Assembly: GCF_014236855.1 (NCBI RefSeq) | Contig: NZ_CP051261.1 | Span: 3,596,001 to 3,660,000, forward strand | Direction: 5' to 3' | DNA length: 64,000 bases | From: Xanthomonas sp. SI | GTDB lineage: Bacteria > Pseudomonadota > Gammaproteobacteria > Xanthomonadales > Xanthomonadaceae | Shown: positions 50,440-59,937 of the stretch, piece after piece | How the letters are laid out: every line of letters begins with the position of its first letter | How positions within the stretch are numbered: the first letter of the stretch is position 1 | Notes under the pieces: model-generated | What the model was told of the DNA's origin: nothing | What the model saw: only the letters and a program-made list of their open reading frames with translations | Database searches by the model: none | Translations under genes and position numbers: made by a program

Positions 50440-51191
50440 GCCTCGATTTCCTGGTCGCGCCGGATTTCGCGCCGGAGAACTTCGGCGGCTGGTACCTGCT
50501 CAGCACCGTGCTGCAACGCCGCGCCGGGGTCGGCCTGCACCTGCTGATGCCGGCCGATGCCGCCGAGCAGAAGCAGTTGCTCGACCGCAGCGTGGTCGAT
50601 CTGGTGTACGCCAGTCCGTTCGACGCCAGCGCCTTGATCCGCACGCGCGGCTATCTGCCGGTCGCCCGCCCGCGCGGGCATGCCGACGAAGTGGTGATCG
50701 CCGCCGCCACGGACACGCCGGCACGCTGCGTCGAAGACCTGGCCTACGGCTGCCGCATCGCGCTGACCGACAACCACGACGTGCGCCTGATCGCGCTGCG
50801 CCTGCTGGAGCCGGCCGATCTCGATCCCGACCGCATCGCCTGGCGCCCGGCCAGCAGCTATGCCGCGGTGGCGCGGCTGCTGCTGGAAGGCGAGGCCGAT
50901 GCCGGCCTGTTCCTGGCCGACGCCTATCACCGCCTGTCGCGACTCACCCGGGAACGGTTGCGGCCGCTGGTGCAGAGCGCGCTGTGCGACATCGGCCATG
51001 TGCTGCTGGCGCACCCGCGGATCGCCGCGCAGGTGCCCGCGCTGCAGGCGCAACTGCTGGCGCTGGGCGATGCCGTGCACCGCGAGGACCAGGGCGTCCT
51101 CGATGCGCTCGGCCTGGAGCAGGGCTTCGAGGCGATGGCGATGGAAGACGCGGAATTCATGATCGACCTGATCGACACCTTGCTGGACTGA
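50436..51191 (+). CDS. PhnD-like substrate-binding domain protein, cytoplasmic
   Basis: 251 residues. Resembles the phosphate/phosphonate (PhnD) periplasmic binding protein fold: MSLDFLVAPDFAPENFGGWYLLSTVLQRR, LVYASPFDASALIRTRGY and GEADAGLFLADAYHRLSRLT. There is no signal peptide or lipobox, so it is probably an intracellular sensor rather than a transporter part, and no permease gene follows. Coupled to the PAS gene. Confidence 0.75.
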   Translation: MSLDFLVAPDFAPENFGGWYLLSTVLQRRAGVGLHLLMPADAAEQKQLLDRSVVDLVYASPFDASALIRTRGYLPVARPRGHADEVVIAAATDTPARCVEDLAYGCRIALTDNHDVRLIALRLLEPADLDPDRIAWRPASSYAAVARLLLEGEADAGLFLADAYHRLSRLTRERLRPLVQSALCDIGHVLLAHPRIAAQVPALQAQLLALGDAVHREDQGVLDALGLEQGFEAMAMEDAEFMIDLIDTLLD

Positions 51192-51196
51192 GCGCC

Positions 51197-51841
51197 ATGG
51201 CCCAACGCCCCGCCCCAGATCCGGCCCGCTTGCTGATGCGCACCCATGCGCGCGCGCTGCTGCGCGATCCGCGCGACGCCGGCGCGCACCTGGCGCGGCT
51301 GCATGCGGCGCTGCAGCTGGCCGACGACGAACCGGTGCAAGGCGTGCTCGCCGACCTGTTCGTCGGCCTGCCGCGCCACGACAGCGCGCTGCGCCATGCC
51401 GCGCTGCAGATGGCCGAGCAGCGCCTGCCGCCGCACATCGCCGCGGCGTTCCTGCGCCACAGCCAGGGCCATGCGCTGCTGCCGATCACCGCGCTGGCCA
51501 CGCGCTGGAGCGTGCTGGCGCGGCCGTCGGCCGACGTGCCGGCGCGCATGCGCCGGGCCAACCCGGATCATTCGCGGCGGCTGGCGCGCGAGGTGGTGGA
51601 GGCGCTGTGCGATGGCGAGCCGCTGGCGGCCGCGCGCAGCGAGCGCGAATTCCTCGACTACTGCGTCAGTTGCCAGGACAAGCTCGCCTTCATGCTCGCC
51701 AGCCGCGACCTGCGCCGCCACGCGCTGGCGCTGGACGACCGCTGGGACCGCGCCGCGCGCTGGTTGCAGCAACGCGACCTGCTCGGCGGCCGCAGCGTTT
51801 CCGCCACCCTCCCGCTTCCCACCGCAAGCCACTGGCCATGA
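51197..51841 (+). CDS. Hypothetical protein, fourth gene of the roadblock operon
   Basis: 214 residues, largely helical and rich in Arg, Ala and Leu. A short CVSCQDK (CxxC) in the second half (DYCVSCQDKLAFML) is the only notable motif, a possible metal or redox site. No domain recognised. It begins 5 nt after the PhnD-like gene and overlaps the next gene by 4 nt (ATGA). Confidence 0.7.
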   Translation: MAQRPAPDPARLLMRTHARALLRDPRDAGAHLARLHAALQLADDEPVQGVLADLFVGLPRHDSALRHAALQMAEQRLPPHIAAAFLRHSQGHALLPITALATRWSVLARPSADVPARMRRANPDHSRRLAREVVEALCDGEPLAAARSEREFLDYCVSCQDKLAFMLASRDLRRHALALDDRWDRAARWLQQRDLLGGRSVSATLPLPTASHWP

Positions 51842-52473
51842 ACGATCGAGACCCCACCTGGCTGATGCCGACGCCGCACGGCGTGCTGCACGGTTTCGCC
51901 AGCGCCGCACCGGACCGCATGCAGCGCGCCTTGCAACTGCTGCTCAGCGCGCACGGCGCGCTGTCGCTGCCGGAATGGCGCATGCGCGTGGACGGCGACG
52001 TGCAGCGCCTGCTGCACGAGGCGCGCGAGCGGCAGTGGATCCAGTTGCTGCGGCGCCCGGTGCCCGGCCCGGAGATCCGGCTGGACGATTTCGCCCAGCA
52101 CGTGATCGCGCCGCTGTCGGCCGAACGCCGCGCGGTGCTCGCCTCCGACGGCGGCTTCCGCCTCGGCCATGCCGGGCTGAGCCAGGACGAGGCCGACACG
52201 CTGAGCGTGGCCGCGGCCGATTTCTCCGGCTTCGCGCAACGGCAGAGCGCACGCGGCTGGAACGGGGCGCAGGGCTATGTGTCGTTCTACAGCGAGCAGC
52301 AGCTGTTGCTGCCGGACTGGTCGTTCGTCCCGTTCTGGGTGGACGGCAGCGGCTACTGGCTGATCCTCGGCGGCGAAGCGCTGCTCAACAACCTGGCGAT
52401 GGTGGAACTGGTGTGGAGCATCCGCCTGGCGGCGGCGCGGTTTGAGAGGCCGGGAATGGGGAATCGGGAATAG
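51838..52473 (+). CDS. Hypothetical protein, last gene of the roadblock operon
   Basis: 211 residues. No domain recognised. It begins with a helical part and has a beta-rich C-terminal half (GFRLGHAGLSQDEADTLSV, FYSEQQLLLPDWSFVPFWVDGSGYWLILGGEALL). The last six or so codons (PGMGNRE) and the stop come from a heptad repeat array, so the true ancestral end may be upstream. Confidence 0.7.
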   Translation: MNDRDPTWLMPTPHGVLHGFASAAPDRMQRALQLLLSAHGALSLPEWRMRVDGDVQRLLHEARERQWIQLLRRPVPGPEIRLDDFAQHVIAPLSAERRAVLASDGGFRLGHAGLSQDEADTLSVAAADFSGFAQRQSARGWNGAQGYVSFYSEQQLLLPDWSFVPFWVDGSGYWLILGGEALLNNLAMVELVWSIRLAAARFERPGMGNRE

Positions 52474-52484
52474 AGAATGGGGAG
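52452..52484. repeat. Degenerate heptad repeat (GGGAATN type), copy 6
   Basis: GGGAAT-like 7-bp units run through the end of the open reading frame; one unit gives the TAG stop at 52471-52473. Four G-runs are present on the coding strand. Confidence 0.8.
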
Positions 52485-52524
52485 AGCAATCCTCCCTTCT
52501 GCCCTACCCGCTGTTCTCAAGTGT

Positions 52525-53712
52525 TCAAGCCTTGAGTTCGATGGTCAGGGCCGCGGCAGCATCGCGGGCGGTCTGGCGCGCTTCGTCGATGCTGGCGCCG
52601 CGCGCCAGAGTCACGCCGACGCGGCGGTGGCCGTGCACGCTGGGCTTGCCGAACAGGCGCAGTGCGGTGTCCGGGGCCTGCAGCGCGGCGGCGACGTTGC
52701 CGAACAGCGGCACGCCTTCGCCGTGCGCCAGCAGCGCGCACGAGGCCGACGGCCCGCTCTGGCGGATGACCGGGATCGGCAGGCCCAGGATCGCGCGCGC
52801 ATGCAGCGCGAACTCGCTCAGTTCCTGCGAGACCAGGGTGACCAGGCCGGTGTCGTGCGGTCGCGGCGACACTTCGCTGAACCAGACCTCGTCGCCCTTG
52901 ACGAACAGTTCCACGCCGAACAGGCCCCAGCCGCCGAGGTCGTCGGTCACAGCGCGCGCGATCTCCTGCGCCCGCTGCAGCGCCAGCGCCGACATAGGCT
53001 GCGGCTGCCAGCTCTCGCGGTAGTCGCCGTCCTTCTGCCAGTGCCCGATCGGATCGCAGAACGAGGTGCCGGCGGCATGGCGCACGGTCAGCAGGGTGAT
53101 CTCGTAGTCGAAGTCGATGAAGCCTTCGACGATGCAGCGGCCGGCGCCGGCGCGGCCGCCGGTCTGCGCGTATTCCCAGGCGGCGTCGATCTCGGCTTCG
53201 CTGCGCAACGTGCTCTGGCCCTTGCCCGAGGACGACATCACCGGCTTGACCACGCACGGCAGGCCGACCGCGGCGATCGCCGCGCGGTACTCCTCCGGCG
53301 TATCGACGAAGCGGTACGGCGAGGTCGGCAGGCCCAGCGTCTCGGCGGCCAGACGGCGGATGCCCTCGCGGTCCATGGTCAGTCGCGCCGCGCGCGCGGT
53401 CGGGATCACCCGCTGGCCGTGCTCGCGTTCCAGCGCCACCAGCGTCTCGGTGTGGATCGCCTCGATCTCCGGCACGATCAGGTGCGGCTGCTCGCGAGCG
53501 ATCAACTCGCGCAGCGCCATCGCATCGAGCATGTCCAGCACGTGCGAACGGTGCGCCACCTGCATCGCCGGCGCGTCGGCATAGCGGTCGGCGGCGATCA
53601 CCTCCACGCCGAAGCGCTGCAGCTCGATCGCCACTTCCTTGCCCAGTTCGCCCGAGCCCAGCAGCAGCACGCGGGTGGCGGAAGCGGACAGCGGGGTTCC
53701 CAGGGTGGTCAT
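52525..53712 (-). CDS. purT: Formate-dependent phosphoribosylglycinamide formyltransferase
   Basis: 395 residues. PurT makes formyl-GAR from formate and ATP in purine synthesis, independently of folate. ATP-grasp family: N-terminal [20 protein letters not shown], central [12 protein letters not shown] (ATP loop), [30 protein letters not shown] (metal/ATP residues). Length and order are normal. It converges with the roadblock operon and is divergent from the Rieske gene. Confidence 0.97.
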   Translation of the reverse strand: MTTLGTPLSASATRVLLLGSGELGKEVAIELQRFGVEVIAADRYADAPAMQVAHRSHVLDMLDAMALRELIAREQPHLIVPEIEAIHTETLVALEREHGQRVIPTARAARLTMDREGIRRLAAETLGLPTSPYRFVDTPEEYRAAIAAVGLPCVVKPVMSSSGKGQSTLRSEAEIDAAWEYAQTGGRAGAGRCIVEGFIDFDYEITLLTVRHAAGTSFCDPIGHWQKDGDYRESWQPQPMSALALQRAQEIARAVTDDLGGWGLFGVELFVKGDEVWFSEVSPRPHDTGLVTLVSQELSEFALHARAILGLPIPVIRQSGPSASCALLAHGEGVPLFGNVAAALQAPDTALRLFGKPSVHGHRRVGVTLARGASIDEARQTARDAAAALTIELKA

Positions 53713-53937
53713 GGCGGCGGTGCCTGCGCGAAAGGAGAGAGGACGCCATTCTACCGGCCACGCGCCGCCGCCGATGCCGCCGGCTACCCCGCTGGCAAGC
53801 GCGTAGCGGGATGCTATCTTCCTCGTACCAGCCTGGGACGCCGCCATGAACGAACGCACCGCCGCGTGCACACGCCGATCGGCACGCACCGCGTGGCGCC
53901 GCCGGCATCCACTTGCGTGCGTACGAGAGCGCCGCCG

Positions 53938-55089
53938 ATGCACTCGCTGATCCCGGCCGAGGGCTACATCGACGAGGCCTGGTTCGCCCGCGAGCGCGAG
54001 CGCCTGATGCGGCCGCTGTGGCAGTTCGTCGCCCCGCGCATGCTGCTGGAGAAGCACAACGCCTTCGTGCGCCGCTCGGTGTGCGGGGTGGACGTGGTGG
54101 TGCAGAACTTCGACGGCGAACTGCGCGCGTTCCACAACCTGTGCCTGCATCGGCAGAACCCGCTGCAGCAACAGCCGCAGGGCGTGCGGCCGCTGGTCTG
54201 CAGCTACCACGGCTGGCGCTATGGCGCCGAAGGCGGCGTGGACAACATCCCGTTCCACGACGACGCCTATCGCCTGCCGCCGCCGCAGCGCGAATGCCTG
54301 CGGCTGCAGCGCTTCGCCGTGGCCTGCATCGGCAATCTGGTGTTCGTAAATCTTTCCGCAAATCCGCTCCCGCTGGAAGCGCAGTTTTCGCTGCCGGCGC
54401 TGGACATGTTGCGGCGGGCATCCGAACAGTTCGACAGCGAGGTGCTGGTCGCGACCTTCGAGGCGAACTTCAACTGGAAGCTGGCCTACGAGAACTTGCG
54501 CGATGCGCTGCACCCGCGCTTCGTGCATCCGCGCACTTTGTCCCAGCAGGTGAAATTCCAGGTGCAGATGGGCGACGCCGAGATCGCCGATGCGCACCGT
54601 TATCACGCGCAAGGCAGCGCCTCGCAGGCCGAACACCTGGCCAGGCTGCGCGGTTTCAGCGGCGGCGGACTCGACCAACCCTTGCTGTCGCTTCCGCACT
54701 ACGCCTGGCACGACAAGGTCGAGCGCTTCGGCAACGACGACTGGTACCTGAACTGGCTGCTGTACCCCAACCTGCATATCGCATCGGGGTCGGGCGGCTA
54801 TTCCTTCATCATCGAGCACCACCAGCCGCTGTCCGCGCAGCGCACCGATCTCACGGTGTATTACGTCACCGCGCGCAAGAAGCACCGCTACGCGACCTCC
54901 GATGCGGTGCTGCTGGCGCATCTGCAAGGCGCGGAGAAAGTGCTGCGCGAGGACATCGAGATCATGGAAAGCGTGCAATCGGGCCTGCACTCCGGCGCGC
55001 CGCGCGCGGTGCTGGGCAATTACGAGCATGGCAACATGCAGGTCGAGCGCTGGTACATGGATGTCATGGAGGGCCGCCATGTCCTCTGA
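53938..55089 (+). CDS. Rieske [2Fe-2S] non-heme iron oxygenase, alpha-subunit type
   Basis: 383 residues. The Rieske cluster site is complete: C69-x-H71 and C88-x2-H91 (CLH ... CSYHGW). The mononuclear iron site follows at residues 186-197 ([12 protein letters not shown]), giving the 2-His-1-carboxylate triad with Asp189 as the likely bridge. The family hydroxylates aromatic or alicyclic substrates, or demethylates them. No reductase or ferredoxin gene is adjacent. The stop overlaps an acyltransferase gene by 11 nt. Confidence 0.92.
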   Translation: MHSLIPAEGYIDEAWFARERERLMRPLWQFVAPRMLLEKHNAFVRRSVCGVDVVVQNFDGELRAFHNLCLHRQNPLQQQPQGVRPLVCSYHGWRYGAEGGVDNIPFHDDAYRLPPPQRECLRLQRFAVACIGNLVFVNLSANPLPLEAQFSLPALDMLRRASEQFDSEVLVATFEANFNWKLAYENLRDALHPRFVHPRTLSQQVKFQVQMGDAEIADAHRYHAQGSASQAEHLARLRGFSGGGLDQPLLSLPHYAWHDKVERFGNDDWYLNWLLYPNLHIASGSGGYSFIIEHHQPLSAQRTDLTVYYVTARKKHRYATSDAVLLAHLQGAEKVLREDIEIMESVQSGLHSGAPRAVLGNYEHGNMQVERWYMDVMEGRHVL

Positions 55090-55705
55090 GAAATACCTGA
55101 TCGGCTCCGGCGCGCTGTTGCAGTGGGCGCTGGCCGCCTGGGCCGAAGCGGCGCCGGAGACCGTGCTGCATCCGGTGGACGTCGGCCAGGACCAGGACTA
55201 CCGCTTCGACCTGGGCGCGCTGCCTGCGCTGGCCGGCGCCGATACGACCGCTTTCGTCGCCTGGGGACCGCAATTCCTCAATTTCCGCCGCCTGGAGCTG
55301 ATGGGCGAACTGAAATCGCGCGGGATCAAGCTGCCGCCGCTGATCTGCCGTGGCGCCACGGTCGCGCCCACCGCGAAGGTGGGCGAGAACTGCATGGTCG
55401 GCGCTGGCGCGATCGTCGGCGCGCATTGCGACATCGCCTACAACGCCTGGATCGGGACCGCGGCCGTGCTGGAACACGGCGCGAAGATCGGCGCGTCTGC
55501 ATGGATCGACGCCGGAGTTTTCGTCGGTGCGCAAGCCGTGATCGGCAGCCACGCGACGCTGGGCCGGCGCGTGGACATCGCCGCAGGCGTGCGCGTCGGC
55601 AAACGCTGCACCGTCGAGGTTCCCGGTTGCTACCGCAGCGACATCGCCGTCGGCACCCATCACCTGGCCACGCTGCGTACGCCCGTGGTCATCCTCGGCG
55701 GCTGA
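55079..55705 (+). CDS. Hexapeptide-repeat acyltransferase (NeuD/PglD type)
   Basis: 208 residues. The N-terminal third is a Rossmann-like domain, and the rest is a left-handed beta-helix ([64 protein letters not shown]). PglD/NeuD enzymes acylate amino sugars; the acceptor here is unknown. It overlaps the Rieske gene by 11 nt, so the two are translated together. Confidence 0.85.
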   Translation: MSSEKYLIGSGALLQWALAAWAEAAPETVLHPVDVGQDQDYRFDLGALPALAGADTTAFVAWGPQFLNFRRLELMGELKSRGIKLPPLICRGATVAPTAKVGENCMVGAGAIVGAHCDIAYNAWIGTAAVLEHGAKIGASAWIDAGVFVGAQAVIGSHATLGRRVDIAAGVRVGKRCTVEVPGCYRSDIAVGTHHLATLRTPVVILGG

Positions 55706-55889
55706 TCGCCGAAGCTGCCGCACCGCACGCACTGTCCGCGCCCACGCCAGCGCCGTGCGCGAGGGATGCATCGTGCCTGCGGCAGCAGCCGCCAGCGGTG
55801 CACTCCTCCCAGACGGTCATGACCGCAATGCCTTCACGACGGCCGCCGCTCGATCTGCGCCACAGCGGCATGACGCCCCTCTTGCAAAG

Positions 55890-55908
55890 AGATATCAAAG
55901 TGATATCT
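55890..55908. promoter_or_regulatory. AT-rich palindromic operator candidate upstream of the SPFH operon
   Basis: AGATATCA - 3 nt - TGATATCT, a perfect inverted repeat and a striking AT-rich patch in this GC-rich region, lies 28 nt before the SPFH start. TTGCAA upstream could be a -35. It is a likely repressor site; the RHH protein of the operon is one candidate binder. Confidence 0.6.
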
Positions 55909-55935
55909 TTTCGCAACACACCTGGGGAAACCGCC

Positions 55936-56820
55936 ATGAAAGAACGCACGCTTCGCTCACTGCCCGGCATTCCGCTTCTGCTCGGCGTCCTGGCGCTGTC
56001 CGCGCTGGCGCTGTGGCTGTTCGTGATGGGCGTCATCAAGGACCCGGTCAGCGGCGGGCCGAGCTCGCTGCCGCTGGTGCTGCTGTCGCTGCTGCTGGGC
56101 GCGGTCGCCCTGTTCAGCCTGTGCGGCCTGTACACGGTGCAGCCGAACCAGGCCGCGGTGCTGAGCCTGTTCGGCAAGTACGTGGGCACGGTCAAGGACA
56201 ACGGCCTGCGCTGGAACAACCCCTTCTATTCGAAGAAGAAGGTCAGCCAGCGCGTGCGCAACTTCGAGAGCGGCCGGCTCAAGGTCAACGAACTGGACGG
56301 CAGCCCGATCGAGATCGCCGCGGTGATCGTGTGGCAGGTGATCGACGCGTCCGAGGCGGTGTACAACGTCGACGACTACGAGAGCTTCGTGCACATCCAG
56401 TCCGAATCGGCGCTGCGCGCGATGGCCACCAGCTATCCCTACGACCAGCACGAGGACAACCAGATCTCGCTGCGCAGCCACCCCGCCGAGATCAGCGAGC
56501 AGCTCAAGCGCCACCTCGACGAGCGCCTGACCCAGGCCGGCGTGGACGTGATCGAGGCGCGCATCAGCCACCTCGCCTATGCGCCGGAAATCGCTCAGGC
56601 GATGCTGCAGCGGCAACAGGCCAACGCGGTGATCGCCGCGCGCACGCGCATCGTCGCCGGTGCGGTGGGCATGGTCGAAATGGCGCTGGCCGAACTGGAG
56701 AAGAACGGCACCGTGCAGTTGGACGAGGAGCGCAAGGCGCACATGGTCAGCAACCTGTTGACCGTGCTGTGCTCGGACCGCGGCGCGCAACCGATCGTCA
56801 ACGCCGGCTCGCTGTACTGA
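55936..56820 (+). CDS. SPFH/Band-7 domain membrane protein
   Basis: 294 residues. Two N-terminal spans ([20 protein letters not shown] and [18 protein letters not shown]) are followed by the SPFH domain ([19 protein letters not shown] ... [21 protein letters not shown]) and a helical tail ([18 protein letters not shown]). SPFH proteins form membrane microdomain scaffolds or complexes with proteases. It is the first gene of an eight-gene operon. Confidence 0.92.
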   Translation: MKERTLRSLPGIPLLLGVLALSALALWLFVMGVIKDPVSGGPSSLPLVLLSLLLGAVALFSLCGLYTVQPNQAAVLSLFGKYVGTVKDNGLRWNNPFYSKKKVSQRVRNFESGRLKVNELDGSPIEIAAVIVWQVIDASEAVYNVDDYESFVHIQSESALRAMATSYPYDQHEDNQISLRSHPAEISEQLKRHLDERLTQAGVDVIEARISHLAYAPEIAQAMLQRQQANAVIAARTRIVAGAVGMVEMALAELEKNGTVQLDEERKAHMVSNLLTVLCSDRGAQPIVNAGSLY

Positions 56821-56881
56821 TGCGCGAGCCCCGCCACCTCCGTGCGGCAGCAGCCGCACGGATGCACAGGAGCCATCGCGC

Positions 56882-57061
56882 ATGAGCGAGAAGAAGGCCT
56901 ATCCGCTGCGCATCAACGCCGACGTGCTGGCGGCGGTGCAGCGCTGGGCCGACGACGAGTTGCGCAGCCTCAACGCGCAGATCGAATACGTGTTGCGCGA
57001 CGCGCTGCGCAAGGCCGGCCGGCTGCCCAAGCCGCAGGACGACAAGGAACCTGAAGCATGA
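56882..57061 (+). CDS. Small ribbon-helix-helix (Arc-like) protein
   Basis: 59 residues: [20 protein letters not shown], then [26 protein letters not shown]. The short beta strand (PLRINADV) followed by two helices is the RHH DNA-binding fold (Arc/MetJ type). Possible autoregulator through the palindrome upstream. It overlaps the DUF4177 gene by 4 nt. Confidence 0.8.
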   Translation: MSEKKAYPLRINADVLAAVQRWADDELRSLNAQIEYVLRDALRKAGRLPKPQDDKEPEA

Positions 57062-57234
57062 GCAAGCGCTGGGAATACCTCACCCTCGAAACCAAGACCA
57101 ATCTGCTGATGGGTCTGAAGATGGAGGAACTGCAGGCCGAGCTGAGCAAGCAAGGCAAGCTGGGCTGGGAACTGATCAACGTCCTCACCCTGCCGGGCAC
57201 CAAGCCGCTGCTGATGTTCAAGCGGGAACTCTGA
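57058..57234 (+). CDS. DUF4177 small protein
   Basis: 58 residues: [20 protein letters not shown], then [19 protein letters not shown] and LLMFKREL. This matches the DUF4177 pattern (KWEYKVV...LNELGKEGWELVN...). Function unknown. Coupled to the RHH gene before it and 1 nt from the hydrolase after it. Confidence 0.8.
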   Translation: MSKRWEYLTLETKTNLLMGLKMEELQAELSKQGKLGWELINVLTLPGTKPLLMFKREL

Positions 57235-57235
57235 C

Positions 57236-58552
57236 ATGCGCCTGCGCTGCGCGCCGCGGCTCGCGCTGCCGTTGCTGCTGGCGTGCTCCTGCGCGCTGGC
57301 GGCCACGCCGCAACAGACTGCCGACACGCTGCTGGACCGCCTGCAGGCCGGCGACATCGCCGCGGCCGAACGCGACTTCACGCCGGCGATGGCGCAAGCG
57401 GTGCCGGCCGAGAAACTAGCCGAGGCCTGGCACATGGTGTCCGCGCAGATGGGTGCGTTGCAGCAGCGCGGCACGGCCAGCGAACGCCAGCAGCAAGGGC
57501 TCAGCCTGATCGAGCGACGCCTGCAGTTCGAACGCGGGGCGATGCTGTTGCATGTCACGGTGAACGCCGAAGGCAAGATCGCCGGCCTGCTGCTGACCCC
57601 GGCGGCGCCACCGGCCCCGCCGCCGCCCGCTGCCGATGCCGGCTTCGCCGAACAGGCGTTCGCGGTCGGTCCGCTGCCCGGCACCCTGGCCTTGCCGGCC
57701 GGCAAGGGACCGTTCCCGGCCGTGGTGCTGGTGCAGGGCTCCGGCCCGCTCGACCGCGACGAGACCATCGGCCCGAACCGGCCGTTCCTCGATGTCGCGC
57801 GTGGCCTCGCCGCGCAAGGCATCGCGGTGCTGCGCTACGACAAGCGCACCTTCGCCCTGCCGGAAAGCTTCGCCGGGCGCATGCAGGACGGCTTCACCAT
57901 GGACGACGAAACCACCGACGATGCCGTCGCCGCGGTCGCGGCGCTGGCGCACACGCCGGGTATCGACCCCAGGCGCATCTTCGTGATGGGCCACAGCCAG
58001 GGCGGCATGCTCGCCGCGCGCATCGCGCGCATGTCCGGCAAGACCGCCGGCATCGTCCTGTGGGCGGCACCGGCGCGCTCGCTGCTGGACCTGCTGCTCG
58101 ACCAGAACCGCTATCTGCTCGGCCTGCAGGGCACGCCGTCCGCCGAGGGCAAGGCGCGCGTGGCCGAGATCGAGCGGCGCGTGGCCAAGGTCCGCGGCGA
58201 CGGTGCGGTGGCGCGGACCGATTCGCCGCAGGACCTGCCGGCCGCGTACTGGCGCGCGTTCGACGAGGTTGATCCGGTGGCCGACGTCCTCGCCCTGCGC
58301 CAGCCGGTGCTATGGCTGCAGGGCGAGCGCGACTTCCAGGTCACCGCGCCGGACTGGCAGCGCTGGCAGCAGGCGCTGGGCGGGGATCCTCGCGCGACCC
58401 TGCACCGCTATGCGCAGCTCAACCATCTCGGCATCGCCGGCAGCGGCGCGCCCGGGCCGGCCGAGTACGGGCAACCCGGACATGTCGACCCGCAGCTGAT
58501 CGCCGATACCGCGCAGTGGATCCGCGCACAACGACTCCGCACACAACAATGA
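57236..58552 (+). CDS. Exported alpha/beta hydrolase with DUF3887 N-terminal domain
   Basis: 438 residues with a signal peptide (RLALPLLLACSCALAA). Residues ~30-120 are a DUF3887-type domain (QTADTLLDRLQAGDIAAAERDF). The hydrolase domain has VLVQGSGPLDRDE (oxyanion loop) and MGHSQGG (nucleophile Ser); WLQGERDFQV gives Asp and YAQLNHLG the His. An intact triad, so a periplasmic esterase or peptidase. The stop overlaps the next start. Confidence 0.88.
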   Translation: MRLRCAPRLALPLLLACSCALAATPQQTADTLLDRLQAGDIAAAERDFTPAMAQAVPAEKLAEAWHMVSAQMGALQQRGTASERQQQGLSLIERRLQFERGAMLLHVTVNAEGKIAGLLLTPAAPPAPPPPAADAGFAEQAFAVGPLPGTLALPAGKGPFPAVVLVQGSGPLDRDETIGPNRPFLDVARGLAAQGIAVLRYDKRTFALPESFAGRMQDGFTMDDETTDDAVAAVAALAHTPGIDPRRIFVMGHSQGGMLAARIARMSGKTAGIVLWAAPARSLLDLLLDQNRYLLGLQGTPSAEGKARVAEIERRVAKVRGDGAVARTDSPQDLPAAYWRAFDEVDPVADVLALRQPVLWLQGERDFQVTAPDWQRWQQALGGDPRATLHRYAQLNHLGIAGSGAPGPAEYGQPGHVDPQLIADTAQWIRAQRLRTQQ

Positions 58553-59115
58553 CCGCCATGCACAGCCATTCCCGCGCCGCACCGGCCTCCCGCGACTACC
58601 GTGTGGCCACGCCCGGGCGCCTGCCGCTGCTGGGCCTGTGGCTGCCGCTGCTGCTCGCCGCCGGCCTGGTCGCCGCCGTGGGCCTGTCCAGCCCGGATCG
58701 CGGCCATCGCCTGCACTGGGCCACCCTGGTGCTGCTGTCGGCGACCGGTACGGTGCTGAGCCTGTTCTACCTGCGGCGCGGCATCCGCCTGCAGGAACGG
58801 ACGCTGCTGATCCGCTCCAGCATGTTCGCCGCGCGCACCGACATCGCCCAGATCGATCTGGCGCAGGCACGCGTGGTGGACCTGGCCGAGCACGGCGAAT
58901 TCGCGCCGACCCGCAAGACCATCGCCTACGCGTTGCCCGGCTTCAAATCCGGCTATTTCCGCATGCGCAACGGCCAGCGCGCGTTCTGCCTGGTCACCGA
59001 TGCCAGCCGCGTGCTGGCGCTGCCGCTGCGCGACGGGCGCTGGCTGCTGCTGAGCCCCGAACAGCCGCGGCAGTTGCTGCAGGACCTGCAACGGCTGGCC
59101 GCGCACCGCGCTTAG
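58549..59115 (+). CDS. Membrane protein with PH-like domain
   Basis: 188 residues. Two spans (RLPLLGLWLPLLLAAGLVAAVGL and WATLVLLSATGTVLSLFYL) and a C-terminal bacterial PH-like section (ERTLLIRSSMFAARTDIAQIDLAQARVVDL). ATG at 58549 overlaps the upstream stop; a second ATG three codons on is equally possible. Role unknown. Confidence 0.75.
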   Translation: MTAMHSHSRAAPASRDYRVATPGRLPLLGLWLPLLLAAGLVAAVGLSSPDRGHRLHWATLVLLSATGTVLSLFYLRRGIRLQERTLLIRSSMFAARTDIAQIDLAQARVVDLAEHGEFAPTRKTIAYALPGFKSGYFRMRNGQRAFCLVTDASRVLALPLRDGRWLLLSPEQPRQLLQDLQRLAAHRA

Positions 59116-59130
59116 CCCTACCCTGTGCGG

Positions 59131-59937
59131 ATGCGCCCCGCTCCCGCCCTGCTGCTCAATACCGAATGCATCGAACTGCTGCCGGCCGGGTTGCTGCGCG
59201 CGCGCGGCAACGTCGACGCGCGCCTGCTCGCGCAGGCGACCTGGCTGTTGCGGCGCAAGTGCGACGGCCGCTACCTGGCGGCCGCCTCCGCGCACGGCCT
59301 GCACGCGCTGCTGCCGCGGCTGATGCACGAACCCGGCATCGATGCGGCACTGGATCGCCTCGACGCCCTGCCCCTGCGCCGGCAACCCGGCGACGCCGGG
59401 CTGCTGCCGCTGAGCGCCTTGCACGAACGCCTGACCGGCCTTGGCCTGGACGCCGAGGACTATGCGCGCAGCACCGGCCTGCCGCTGCAGGCCGAACCCG
59501 CCACCCTGCATGGCGCCGGCCGCGACCGCTACCGGCGCCCGCTGTGGCTGAGCGCCGGCGCCGCGCGCGCCTGGCCGGCGCTGCAGCGCGCCGCCGCGCG
59601 CGACGGCGTGGTGCTGGAAGCGATCTCCGGCTACCGCAGCCACGACTACCAACTGGGCATCTTCGCGCGCAAGTTCGCGCGCGGGCAAAGCTTGCAGCAG
59701 ATCCTGCAGGTCAATGCCGCGCCCGGCTACAGCGAACACCACAGCGGCGATGCGCTGGACATCGGCACGCCCGGCGAGCCGCCGGCCGAGGAGAGCTTCG
59801 AGCGCACCGCGGCCTTCGCCTGGCTGCGCGCGCATGCCGCCGGCTTCGGCTACCGGATGAGCTATCCGCGCGACAATCCGCACGGCATCGTCTACGAACC
59901 CTGGCATTGGCGCTGGCATGCGGGAGCGTCGGCATGA
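59131..59937 (+). CDS. M15 family D-Ala-D-Ala carboxypeptidase (VanY type)
   Basis: 268 residues. The zinc site is SEHHSGDALDI (the family SxHxxGxAxD motif) with a final His in EPWHWRW. Ahead of it lie ~130 residues of an extra N-terminal domain. There is no signal peptide (RPAPALLLNTECIELL), which is unusual for a cell-wall enzyme. ATG at 59131 is preferred to the GTG two codons upstream. The stop overlaps the next start (ATGA). Confidence 0.88.
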   Translation: MRPAPALLLNTECIELLPAGLLRARGNVDARLLAQATWLLRRKCDGRYLAAASAHGLHALLPRLMHEPGIDAALDRLDALPLRRQPGDAGLLPLSALHERLTGLGLDAEDYARSTGLPLQAEPATLHGAGRDRYRRPLWLSAGAARAWPALQRAAARDGVVLEAISGYRSHDYQLGIFARKFARGQSLQQILQVNAAPGYSEHHSGDALDIGTPGEPPAEESFERTAAFAWLRAHAAGFGYRMSYPRDNPHGIVYEPWHWRWHAGASA

